From Plakobranchus ocellatus (taxonomy: Eukaryota; Mollusca; Gastropoda; Plakobranchidae): 54,191 bases of DNA. Shown one piece after another: positions 21,115-34,900 of this stretch. Under the pieces are notes generated by a model that was not told the origin of the DNA, did no database searches, and saw only the letters and a list, made by a program, of their open reading frames with translations. The position numbers and the translations under genes were made by a program. The stretch is taken from NCBI GenBank assembly GCA_019648995.1, contig BLXT01007896.1:523951-578141 (forward strand), written 5' to 3'. The number at the start of each line of letters is the position of its first letter. Position 1 is the first letter of the stretch.

Positions 21115-24100
21115 GTAAGTGGCATGTTTTCTCCCTACTTTCTCTGAAAGAATGTTCCTTGGTTACTCCTGAAAGATCAGAATTAGGTTTGCAGGACCAG
21201 AATATTTTGGATACATTTTGAAAAGTCATAAAATAAAATTGGAAAGCTTGCATCTCCAGGCCTCAAGGATGTCATATTATGTCACTCCTTAAGCTGGTTT
21301 ACTCCCTGGGATTGATCCTGATGTGATAGTAGTAAACTAGTAAAGCATCAGTTTAATATTTTCCAAGACTGTGACATTACATCCTCATTCCCAAAAACCA
21401 AAGTCAGCTAAAACATATCATTCTGTCCTTATTTCCAAGAGATATAAAGTTTAAACTTGAAAGATTTTTTTCTTTTTTGAGAAAGCATTTTTGTGTTAAT
21501 TTGTACCTCTCTACTATATGTCAACTTTCATCTTCTTTCAAATTTGTTCCGAGTTTCAAAGCTTTTCCTTTTTAAAAAAATTATAGATACAATAATGTTT
21601 ATAAATGTTTGTAAAAAATTATCTTTTTTTTTTTTTATCTATAAAGGCTTCCATTTGATGATAATGCATTGAGTATGTCGCTGATTTTAAAATACATTTT
21701 GTTTATTTATACATATATATATATATATACATTACAGGAACTTCCAGAAGAAGTTGCTGAATACATCAATAACCTCTCAAATGAGACGAAAAAACTGGAA
21801 GATGAACTAAAAGATTGTGATGAACTTTTAAGATATTCACCTTCAAAAGCTCATGGTATTTTCAATCTTCTAACTTATTGTTTCTATTTAAGTTAACATG
21901 AAATCCTAAAACACAGTAAAACAACTTTTGTGAACTAAATGAATTTGTGATTTTTTGGTTTTGTTTTTCATTAATGTCTATGGTTAATAATATTCATATG
22001 GGTCTATCAACTTGTTTTTTAAGAAAATGAGTGGAAAAATTGTTTATATAACAATTTACATTGGTGCATATAGCAATGCAATGCGATTTCTCAATCAGAG
22101 CATAAAAAAAACAGTCTATAAGTATAATGACAAAACTTAAGCTTTTTCCTATGATAGAGGCTTATGGATCTTTGAAATAAGAACCATTAAAACATCAAAG
22201 AAGAAATGGAGTATTTGTCTCGTACTAGGATTTTTCTGAATTCACAATGTTTGCAATGCTGGGGGTAGTGTAGTCAAGCTATCTAGTTCCTTGTCTTCTT
22301 GTCTCATAGTGATAATTTTTGTGCTGAGCATTATATCCCATACTGTGTTTGAAATCCCCAGTGAGTACGGCAGTTGTTGTCTATGATGATCTCAAAGAGA
22401 TTGAACAAGCAGCAGCAGAAATGGGAATGAGTGCAGAGGGGTTTCAGAGAAAGGTATTTTACATTTACCAATTAACTCGGTTGTAGATAGTATTCTACGC
22501 TTGGAGAAAAAAAAATTAAAATCAGTGCTTTATAAGGACCAGACTGCCACCCTTTAGTGTTCTCAGTTGTTTGGCTCTTCTGTAGTTAATTCAAATGCAG
22601 AATCAATAGTGTTAAGTCAAGGCAGATATTGCACTTCATTTGGCTACGGTAGACCTTCTGAAATTTGAGGTTATGAATCAAATATTCTGCCCTTTATATT
22701 GTCAATTACTGATGCTCTTTAAATATTAAGAAAAAGAGTTTCGCTTAACAATTTTTTAAAACAAAGATTTGGTCTGGTCTGCATTCAGCAACAGCAAAGA
22801 TTTTTAATAACATAGTTGTTTTCTGCCATAAAAAGAGCCATTATGGCTAAAGCAGACGAACCAAAACAAATAAAATGAAACTTGGAAAATATCTATTTAT
22901 GTATGCAGCTTTATGTCAGGTACCCTTTTCATTTTTTTTCTTTGCTTTTTCGTTTTGGAAGGTTTTCAATAGACCAAAAATTCAAAGGTGAAAAGAATTA
23001 GCTGTAAAAAGTGCATCTTTTGATTTCATTATTAATTGAAGGTGTTGGAGGATTTGAAACAGAACGACTTTAATGAAGAAGAAGTAGACAAGGAATATGA
23101 AGAGTTCCTGCAGCTACAAAAGGAATTTGCTGAATTAAGGACAGTTGTGACTGCCCAGAAGCCAAAAGAAACTCCAGAGATTCTTGCCATTGAAGTATGT
23201 TGTGGGGTTGTTTTGTTATTATTATTTTTGTTTAATTTTTATTTTATGTCCCTGACAAAAGATGTAGATATTGTTGCAAATGTATGCAAGACATGTATTT
23301 TTAAAACAGTTTGTAAACTCTGCCACATTTGAGATCGGCAGGGTTTTTTTTTTTTTTGGCTGATAATTTTTTTCCCATTTATTGAATTTTCTACAGTTAC
23401 CATCACCAGTAGGACAGACAATATAATAGCAGTCACCATTGCTCATAAGTGATGTCTTAACCTACTCTCTGTAAGTTTCTTGAACTAGTTTTCTGCATGT
23501 GGGACAAACTGTTCGTGGCTTTTTTGGGGGGTTGTTTTATTTGTTTATATATTTATTTGGTTTTTATTGTTGTTGTTGTTTTAGGCACCCGAGGATGTTG
23601 ATAATGAGACTGAAGTTGCTCTGTCTTGGACATCAACTGCTCACGAGTCAGGGGATGCTGGCGAGAATGGGATTGGAGAGGAAGGTCAGTCTATTGCTGA
23701 CCCTTCAGGTGAATCAGCAGCACTTGTGAAATATGGTAAAGATGTTGATGGAGAGAAAGACACGGATGAGACGCCAGAAGGTTTGTGATTTTTGCACAGA
23801 AGAGTTTTGAGCATGAGGTTTGTTGTATCACTCCTTGAGATAAACAAGCTTTATTTTGCATTTCCGTCCCAAAAAATGAGTAAAGTTACAGTTTTGCATG
23901 ATTGACTTTTAAATTGAAACAATTAATTAGAGGGGTGAAAAAACTTCTTACTGTCTATATGGGTAATTTTCTATTGACATGCCATAGACTTTCTGTACAT
24001 AAAGCACCTCTTTACTTTGATTTTTTTATCTGATCTCAGTAATGCAGACCCACAACTCAACTCATTTTCTGAGACTGTTTTACATTTTGTTTTTTCTATC

Positions 24101-27100
24101 TGTTTTATGGCCTGTCCATGTTTGAGGATCTCAGGCTTCGCTGCCCTCATCAGGTCACACACTACAGTCAATACCCTAAATCATTATAATCTTCTTATTT
24201 TTGTGTACATATGGTAACCTCATGAGCATTTTTGTATGTTTAGTAAGTGCATTTTATCACCCTTTTGTTTTAAAGAGTTATTTTATTTAAAAATCATTTT
24301 ACCACTTTTGGGCCAATTGTGTTCAAACTCAAACGACTATGTACACAGTTAAGCTAAATTGTGTAGTGATAAAATATCAAACTACTGGAAATAGTGTTTA
24401 AAGGTGTAAAGGTCTGGACAGACAATCATACCTTTTCCATTTAGGATATCATATCATTTTGTTCATTCTTAAATAATTTTAAGCTAGACTTTCCAGTTTT
24501 AACCTTCTGAATTCATCCTCAAACTACTAAACTTAGGCAATTGTCAGACAGTTATATATAAGTATCGTAGATGTGCATATTCATTGCATTTTTTGTCTAC
24601 TGTTCAATGAAGAAAATTGTGCAGAATTTGCTGACTTCTCTGCGCACATATTAGAGTTTAAATCCTTTCCAACAATGATGCAATGAAGGAATCAATCAGA
24701 ATTCATGTTTTTGAAAAAAACTTATTTCAAACTTCTGACTCTTAACTCATCTGACGATATTGCTTCTCATACAGTTTAAGTTGCTTATAAATTCATTTAT
24801 AGATTCAAATCCTTTTTGTCTCCCAAGTTTGTTGTAATGGCACAAAATTGTTAATGAAAAATATTTTTGTCATCCCGATTTTTCTATAAATGTTTCAATT
24901 TCTTTAATCCCTTCCAACAGCTGGCCAGATTGCTTTAACCTCTGCAGCACTAACAAGCATGAGAGACTTTATTTTAGACCAGCTGAGGCAAAATGAGGAA
25001 TGGTATGAAAAGAAGCGACAAAATCTTGTCCAGGTGATTAACAAAGACTGAGCTTTATCTTGAATAATCCTTTACGGCATATGCAATATTGTGCCAGCTG
25101 TAACTTGTGGGATACAATCAGCTATAATGACAGTTTCAAAGTTTCAAAAAGGCGAAGAGAGTGAGACTCTAAGCAGTGGCTGACATTGTATGAATAGGGT
25201 GAAAAAGTCCATAGAATTGTGATATAATATCAGGACCATTATCTTCATCACTAACCCTTGTCTGAAACCTATTTTTGTTCTAAGTTTGTATTCTTTCTGA
25301 CCTCAAACCAAACATTTCTTCAATGTAATGTAGGTGGTACGGCTAGAAGATTAATGTGTGTGTGTAGGGGGGNGGTTGTTACTAAATATGGGTATTATAT
25401 ATTGTCATTTTTTACCCTATGACTCCATTCATTGCCAATATGCCATAATAAAGTCTTCATGATTTTTCTAAAAAGATGTACATGCTACTTCCCCTCTTAA
25501 CACATAGACTTTATTTAGAGCAAAGATTCTTGTAATTTCATATTATCATACTTAGGGTATTTTTTTTTTATGCCTGCTACTTATATTTGTCACATTGAAA
25601 AGCGGAGATGTGTCTTTGAAATATGATTTATCAGTACATTATTTATAGCCATAGGTGGTAGTTCAATTTATTTTTGTTCCAAAACTGCAAAGTATAACTT
25701 TCTGAAGGACAATTCTGTTTTTATTGCATAAAACATACATTAACAGCAGATGATTATTTGTACTTCATGTTTCTTATTATTTTTATTTATTTGCTTAACC
25801 GTCTCTAATGTACAAGAGAAATGGTTTGATTCAGAAATATAACAATTTTTTCCATTTCTTTTTTTTTTTTATCCATTGTTAATTTTGTTTTGTGAGAAAA
25901 GAATTAAAAAAATGAACTGTCTTACCCCTGTATTTTAGATTAATATCTCTTAAGGCGTATACGTTTATTTGGACAATTTCTCTTCAAAGCATTGTAAATT
26001 GACAGTGACATTGAAATTCATTGTTATTTTATATTTTGATAATGTTATGCTTGTCTTCTTTTATAAGGAGTCCTACATAGAACAGTATAGATTTCTAATT
26101 ATTCTTAGATCTTTACCATTTATGTCTAATTTTTTTTCTAGCATGTGAAACAGCCCTTTTGCTTTACTTTGTCTAAGGCCTCAGAATAATCAATGAAGCA
26201 CAGATGAAGATCTTTTCACTTTTGGGTAGACATATCCATTAGATTTGATAAAGTGAATATTGTGTTTTTAGTCTCTTAAAAAACAGGCACAAAGCCAAAT
26301 TGATTTGCTAATATTTTTAGCCTTGGACTGTTTTGCATTGATACATCAAAGCATACAACAGAATTTTTGTGAAATGGTTTTCTAAACTAGTTGTTATATG
26401 AAGTTCATATTCTGTTGCCCCTGCATCTTAATATGTATAAATCTATCTAATTATGTGAAAAAAATCTGGTCTAAATGGTGTTGAAAAGAAAAGTTGTTTC
26501 AGTGATACTTTAGCTGTTGAACATATCAGAAAAAGTTTTAAAACACTATGCCCAAAGTTTTTGCAGAATCTAAAATTGCTGTCCCCTTTTGTTTTCATGA
26601 TTTCTATTTAGATGTGTAATTCACGATCTGTCTTAATAGGGACAGTATAAGAGACTTTGGTATATTTCTTGAGATTGGTCTACAATAATAATTTGACACT
26701 CTCTTCTCCCTGTACATAGTCTATAGAAACCCTTCGCTATGAGGAGGAGAAAGAGATGCTGAGGATTGAGGAGAGGAGAAAGAGGCTAGAGGATCAGCTT
26801 AACGAGGAGAAGGAGGCGCTGAGGCAGAGGAGGGAGTCATGCGATACAAAACTGGAACAAGAACTAAGGGCCAAAGAACAGGAGACGTCAGAAGAGCTGG
26901 GTCGGCACCAGGTTAGGCTTGATCAACAATACCTTAAAACAACCCAACCAGAAAAAGGGAAAACAAATTTTGACAATTTAGTTTTGAGTAAAGTTTTTTT
27001 ACTTCTCTAGTGAAAATATTCAACCTTTGATTGTTGTCTTGTCCAAACTAGAGTCAACCAAAATCCTTTAGAGGTGGATAGGTATATGACATTAGTTGAT

Positions 27101-30100
27101 CTCAAATTAATACAAGTGTTTTTTGAGAAATGGGGCGGTAATTGATTTTTGATACTCTTGCCTAGTTAGGCTTAGTGAACTTGTTTGTCCAATAAACAGC
27201 CATTTAAAACCTAAAACCAGTGAAGACATCACCAATTTCCAATAAATGGCAACTACTGCCATTTGCATGTAAATGTTGTCTTATGGAAGAAAGCGAATAT
27301 CATCACACAATATTTTTATCATGCTCTTTTTAAAAAAAATTCTTGTCCTCTAAATCCAGGAAGAGATTGATCGGCTGTCAGAAGTTCTAGAGGAGGAGAG
27401 ACAAGAGTTTGAGAGAAATCAGAAGCAGTGGCAGGCCAAGCTGGCAGACACCAGGGGTGCAGCAGCAGTAAAGATACAGAAAGTTTACAGAGGGCTCAGG
27501 TGAGATTATGATATGCTTAATCTGATTTAATTCTCAGTGCAGCTGAATCATTGAGTGTGAATTCATTCCTGCATTGGGTACATATAAAATAACTTTCTGC
27601 CTTCATGCCTGTTAGTTTTAGCTTTGAAACAAATATTCTTTCTAAAATAAACTGAATACTTTTCTTTAAAACTGCAAAGTGCAAAGTCAAGATTAGAAGT
27701 GGATCAAGATTAAAATGAAGGAAAAAATATCTTTCCTAAAGTGAAGCACTTTTAAAAATTCCTTTAATGAGCCAAACTCAATTTAGTCCATTATCTTAGA
27801 AAATATCTCATTTGATTTGGTTGATAGTGATATCTGCTGATTGTTTCTTTATGCTCTGCATGTATTAGAATTCTTGAGAAGGAACTATTCATGTCAGAAG
27901 TTTGCTTATTGGGATAAGTCTTTACCTTATTTGCCTCATCAGGACTCGAGAACTATTTATGAGCAAAAAGTTATTTCAAATAAAGAGTTTAAGATATGAT
28001 TTGTTTGTTTGAGTATTTATTATGGAAGCATCTGCTTAAGGTTATTTTTATGCTGTAAAATAATGAAATGCCTCACACTATTTTTAATCACACTCATACC
28101 CAGAGTAAGGAAAAAATACAGCAGAGAGATTTCTGAACTGGTAGAATTGCGGCAACTGAGGGTCGAAGAAAGACACACACTGCGAGTTATGGAAGTTGAA
28201 TATGAGATGAAATTCAGGGAAGAGGAAGCCAAGAAGTGAGAGACCATTTTATTTATTTTTTTCCCTAGATTTGGTTTTCAGGGATTGAGCCAATCATACT
28301 AGTTTGTTGATGTTAGGCTTGTTGGCCTCTGGTAGGCCAGGCACATGTTTACTAACCTCTGTACCATCAGCAACTACTTGATTTGTGGTCAAGAATAATT
28401 GTATTGGAGTGAAAATTGAAACAAACTGGAAATCTGCTTTTACTCTTTTAAACTATTTGAATTTTTTTCCTGCACAAATGTAAGCAAAACAACTTCAATT
28501 GTAGACTAATTTTAAGGTTGGCACACATGAACATAATGATAAGAAAAAGGTTTAACTACAGGAACAAAGAAGCCAAACACCTTAAGAGCGTTTATTGAAA
28601 AGAGATGTAAAAATAATTTTTAAAGTCTGCCACACTAGAAACTTATTTTGCTTATTATTTTTAAAATTTTGTCAATTTGCTACCTTCTTGGTGGTATTGG
28701 TGTAATAGGAATGAAAAAAAGGAAAGAAAAATGATAGATGATTGGACAATTTGAAATTTTATCCTTTATATGCACTCCTGAAATTGTCTCTTGAATATTT
28801 ACAAACTGATTTTACCCAAAGAACCAATACTAATCTTTTTCCTTTTCTTTTTAAACTAACCAAGGGTAATATTTTTTTACATATGACTCATAATAAAGTG
28901 ATTTCCTATTTTAATCCTAGAGCTAAAGAAGAAGAGGAGAAAAAAACAGCTCTGGAGAAGAAAAAATTGGAAGAGGAAGAGAAGCTGAGAGAGTCTGAGC
29001 GCAAAAAGAAAGAAGAGGAAAGAATGGCAGAAGAAATAAGGAAGGAAAAGGCACGGCAGGAGGAAGAAGCCAGGCTTGCTGAGATCAAAAGGAAAAAAGA
29101 GGAGGAGGAAGAGCGTAAACATGAGGAAAAGAAACGTAAAGAGGAAGAGAAAAAACAAAAAGAGGAGGAAAAACGCCTTAGAGAGGAGGAGAAGAAAAAG
29201 CAAAAAGAAGAAGAAAAACAAAGAAAAGAAGAGGAAAAGAAAAGGAAGGAAGAGGAAAAAAGGAAAAAAGAGGAAGAAAAAAAGCTAAAAGAGGAGGAGG
29301 AAAAGAAACGCAAGCAAGAAGAAAAAGAGCAAAAAGAGAAAAAATCCAAGGAAAAGTTTGAAACTGAGTCTGTTCATTCAAATGGAACAGCAGAACAAAA
29401 TGTTGACCATGTTGAAAACAAGAAAATCTATGAGAACTTCATCAGCGCAGGAAGTGAAAGTTGTAAAGCAGCTGCCACAACTGAAGAGACAAATAAAAAT
29501 GGCTCTGCAGAAATCTTTGCTTCTTCGTCAAATGAGAGAAACTCTAGTCATTTGCTCAGTAAAACGCAAGCACTGGCTGCACATGAGGTGCCAACAAATG
29601 GAAAACGTCCACACTCATCCGTGATTGCTAAATCTCCTTCTTCAGCACAGTCTGATGCAGAAACAATAAATACAAGCGAAACAAGCGTAAAGATAGCTCA
29701 TACGATACCTTCAAATAAAACTTCAACTGCAACTATAGAGGAAGGAGCAACAAGAATGCATCAAGAAACACAAAACATGGTTAACTCAGCAACAAAGCAC
29801 TCGCCACCATCACCATCACCTAGACAACAACCTTCAGAAGAACCAGAGCCTCCATCCCCACCAACTAAACCATCCATTGCAAGGGCAGTAGCTCAAGAAC
29901 CAACAGCAGCAGCAACCGTAGCAACATCTTCCAATGCTGCAGCCTCATTTTCACCACTTTCTCCTTTACAACCATATTTAGAGAATCCAGAACCTGTCGA
30001 GCCGAAGCCTAATCCTTCAGAGCTTCAAAGACTGGCCTGGATAAAGAGTTGTATTCCATGGAGGTATTCTAGCTTTAGCAGTCGCTACTTGTGTTTCATG

Positions 30101-31931
30101 TAATGATACATGGTTTCATTAAATTCCTCTCCTACTTTCAATGGATAGAAAAACTGCTGAATATATACTGCAGTCACCTTGCCTTCACCTTCAGGAGCCT
30201 GTATCCTTGCTGACTGTTGTAGCAATGCTGTGGATTTTGTTAGAATCTTCATCCACTTTTGAGGTCCTTAGCTATCATCAGTACAGTATCCCATCAGCTA
30301 CTTAAGGACAGTGCACCCTTCTATGCCTTTCTATCTGACATTATATAAAATCTTCGTCCTTAGCTATCAGCAGTATAATACTCTATCAGACAGTTAAGGC
30401 CAGGCACCCTTCTATGCCTTTCTATCTGACATATAAAATCTTCGTCCACTTTTGAGGTCCTTAGCTATCAGCAGTATAATACTCTATCAGCCAGTAAGGG
30501 CCAGGTACCCTTCTATGCCTTTCTATCATTTCCTCTTCCTGCCTTTTCTCCCTCAGTGAGTTGCTCTCTGTGAAACAACAGTTAGAAAGTGCATATATTC
30601 TTGGATCAAAAGATTTGTAGAGAGTACAATCTTAATTATTTTCAGCTTCTCTGTGATTTTCATTGTTCCCTAGGCTTTTCTAAAAAAAAATTATAAACAG
30701 AGTGGTGCCCTTGTTTTTCATGACAGTGGATGTCTGGAAAGAAAAAAAAAATTGATCTAGACATAACTTAACAAATTTGGTCAATGCATCTTGATAATGT
30801 TAACGATCACACGAGTAAAAATGATGCGTTTCTGACAGAAACAGAAAATTATAATATTTGATGCTTTTACGACTGATAACCCACCATCGAGATTAAGGCA
30901 GATTTTTTGCTGTTTTGTTTTTTTTAGGTAAAACGTAAGAAATGTTACACGTAAAAAACAAACAAACAAAAAAAATAATCTACCACAATCTCAATGGTGG
31001 CTTATCAATCTTAAAAGCATAAAATATTTTGATATTTTGTCAGAAATGCATCATTTTCATTCATATGATTGTGTTTTATTTGCCTTTTATTGGAGAAATC
31101 TTTATGATAGAATAATAATGCAATGGCTGTTCTTATCAACAATCTGATTTACCAAGACAAAGATTGCATGAAGATTGCTTTTTTCGTTGTTTAGACAACA
31201 AAAAATGAAATATTGGATTGTAAAAGTAATACTAGTAAACAAACGCTGTGATTGCCTCTTCTTTTTACGCATAAAGACACTTTCTTCTCATGAAGAAAAA
31301 CATATGGCTGTTGTGGTGAATAAAACATATCGCTTTAGTGGTGAAAAAAATTAGTTTTGTATCTATAGCAAATGTGTGACTGCTCTACTAAGGGCTAGTC
31401 ACTTTGTAGGGGTTAATCTGACTAGAGACACAAAAACCTTTGATTTACATTGACCTCTTACTCATCCCTGCCCTGTCTAGCAAAGTGAGCAATGAGCCAT
31501 GGAAGCTGAGTGCAACCACAGCAAAAGTGCACAAAAAACCAGCATCAGCCAAGAAACTTCCTGCAGTAGCAGAGTCTGTGGTACTCGCTGCAGCCCATGC
31601 TGAAACTCTCAGACAGGTAAGCTTTTCACACATACTAGAGGGAAGAATGCTAAAGAGGTGAAATCTTAACCATTTATTGTGGTTTAGAGTTTTAAATATG
31701 CAACTATTATATGTGATTTTCTGACCCTTCTGTCAGCAGCATTGCACATAATATATAATCTATTTTTCAGTGCTAAAGGATTGAGTCTTATTTGATAGAG
31801 ATTGGATCACCAATTTTAAGAACTTTTTACAGACTTATGTACTTGTTCTTTTATTTAAAGAATTTTCATGTTTGAATCTGATATTATTTACATATATCTT
31901 GTTTTGGCATATTGCTTAGAAGTTTGCCCTT

Positions 31932-31996
<65 letters not shown>

Positions 31997-34900
31997 TAGA
32001 TAGATAGATATTTTTTTTTCTTTTAATCAACAGAAATCAAAATTTATTAGATGTTGTTTGATATAAAGGCAAAGTTGCTCAGTTTACTTTAAACAACTAC
32101 ATTCCTTTTTATTCTATTATTGTAAATCTTGTCCAAGGCACTGGCATGCTTCCCTGTAATGTTTGTTCCATTTTTAGGTCTCTTCAGTGACTCTGTGTGA
32201 GTTGCCAGGCTGCTCTCTGTCCACTCTAGGTCAATGCTGGTCATTGCGCTATTTAACGGTCACTCACTGCAGCTTACTTTGTCTAGATGGTCTCTCCCAG
32301 TGTCGGCATCTGCTGTACATCAATGCAGAGGTAAGTTAGGGATGAGGGAGCCACTGGAATACGAGGAGTGAGAAGTTGTCAGAAATGTTTCTGTATTGAT
32401 GATGTCCTAAAATGCAATTTTATAGCATTCCCACCAAATGAGTTGAGCTATAGATCTCCCTGACTGAATTCAAACTAAAATTGCGAATCATAGAAAGGCT
32501 TATGTCTTAGTATGAGTATACAAATTCCTGCATATAAAAAATAGTCATTTCTAGACTTCTTTTCAGGATTTATGGCTGTCATCTGAAATCAGTTATGTAG
32601 CTCTGCATATCAACATATTTTTTACAATTGCAACACCTTTTTTTTTGTTGAAAAAATTGCTGTCAGAGACATGGGTTTTATGCGTTATGAAGACACTCAC
32701 ATTGTTATAGAGACTTTGCAAAAGAACTGCGAGTGTCTCGAAAACCATTATAAAATACAATCTGATACAGTAAATGTTTTGTTCTTTAATCTTTCCTAAT
32801 GAAAAAAAAGACAAAACATTTGTTATGAGGAGAAACATATGTCTCATTTGTTTACCAGCTTTTTGAAAGGAAAACTTTCAGTTTTTAGATCACTGTAAGT
32901 ATAGCAAATCAATTTAGCAGCAATTTTGAAGCAATAACAGAATTTGTTCTATCGCAGTAATAAAATCAAATCATTTTTTTCTTTTCCTTCTGAAAATGTT
33001 TGAGTTTCTTCTGCTTTTAGGACACTAACCAGTATGAACCACATCGGTAAGCAGGATACTAAGTGTGACATGCTTTGAAAAACTGAGTAAATGTGTGAGA
33101 GAAAAGATAAAATGTTAAGCAGTCGAACAAAATGACTCAAGTTGCGGGTGTACATCATTGAGATCGAATCAAAATATTATAACAAGGAAGTAAAAGTTTC
33201 CCTTGCTTTGAGTAAAGAAAGTCTATCGCATGTCTATAGAGAGGTGAGTAGTTTTCACCCCCTCTAGCCAATGGTTTTAATGTCAAGTCAATCATTAAAA
33301 CCACATCTTGACTCATTTTTGGGACGCATATAGATTTATTCCTTTTTTCAAATAATTGTTCCCTTTAATTCCAGATTTCTGATATCTTGTATTGGAGCAT
33401 TCATCTTGTTTCTTATGATTTTTTGTCTTTTTTTTTTTTTCTGTGTTTGTCTTAATTCCAGCACAACCATATTGAGTATGTAGACCTGAAAGATTTGGGT
33501 AGCCTTCAGGTGGTCAGACTTGCCCACAACAACCTTAGCTCTGTGCATGGTCTGGAGGGCTGCATCAACCTGCGCTGGCTGGACGTCAGTCACAACTCCA
33601 TCACCAGGATAGGTGAGTCATGGGTCATTGACCTCTGTTGTGCTAAGGCACAGGCCAGCCATCTCTCATTTGGACGTCACTGGTCACTAATCTCTTGACA
33701 TAGGCCACGGGGTCACTGATCTCTCAATTTTGCATTAGAAGCTGTAAAAAAATTTCATGCATTCAAAAAAATTATCAGAATGCGATTTTCAAACTTGCAT
33801 AATTTTTGACAGAATTAGGGTAGAGATGTTAGGTTTTTGTCTCTAAGAAATGAATAAAATATATAAGTTCATCATCATGCTCATTACTATACTCATGATG
33901 TCCAAATAGTGATTTGTGACTGATTTATCCAGGTTGGCTATTGAATAAGGGGCATTGCTAGCACCCACTCTGAGATCTGTAGGAATCTTTCTCTCACAAG
34001 TTCAAGCGTGCCACTGATGCCCTGGCTTGCTGGAGGTCTGAAAACCTGAGATCATCTTGTTGTGGATAGGCTATGTAGATAAAATTTAAAAGCCTTGCAA
34101 ACGATAATAATATGCTATCAATTTCTTAAAAGCTTAATGTAAAATGGAATATTAATTTTATTCGTCCAGATACTAATTTAGAATTAAAACCCCTATCGCT
34201 TTATTTTTTCTCAATAATCTCACACTTTCTTTTTTATCTCTGTTCATTACAGGTCCAGGTCTTTCAGCTTTACGTCGTCTGCACACCCTTGATTTGTCAC
34301 ACAACCAATTGGTCAGTTCACAGGGTCTTGACTGTGTGGTCACTTGCCAACGCCTCCTGCTTGACCACAACTACCTGCAGTCAGTGGACTGCCTAGAGAA
34401 GATGTGTCTGCTGATGGAGCTAAGTCTGGCTGCCAATAACCTTTTGAAGGTCAGCACACATTAAGAGAAGGGGTGGACAGGAAGCAGTGCCAATGGCATC
34501 TGAAGTTGACAAGATTTTTAGGGACTTTTTTCATAAACCAATCAGTCTTTCCTGGCTTATTTCCCTAAAGAATCCTATGACTCTGACTGAAACAATGAAA
34601 ATGATCAATTTCAAATAAATAACAAATTGTAAACTGCATACCGATGTAAATCAGTTTAATTCTTAAAATTAATTAAAAAATTCGAACATATAAACAATTC
34701 AAATTTAAAAAAAAAGCGCTGAAGTGGTTCTCGTGTCCTTTTTTTTTTTCTTTTGATGTGCATTCACATTTCTCTAACAGTGGTGTTGCTTAATGCAGGG
34801 CTAGCACGCTTTTCTTACAACAAATGATTTGGAATACTATAAAAATGAGTTTGATATGAAAAAGCAAAATTGAAGACCTCCGAACTATGTTTTTGATGAA

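Noticed and set aside
28742..28920. Upstream extension of the long open frame of LRRIQ1 exon 10
   Set aside because: It lies before a good acceptor (TTTTAATCCTAG), is AT-rich intronic DNA, and the phase-2 junction from exon 9 fits 28921 exactly.
29076..29288. Lys/Arg-rich and Phe/Ser-rich frames overlapping exon 10
   Set aside because: Shadow frames of the E/K/R purine-rich coding sequence.
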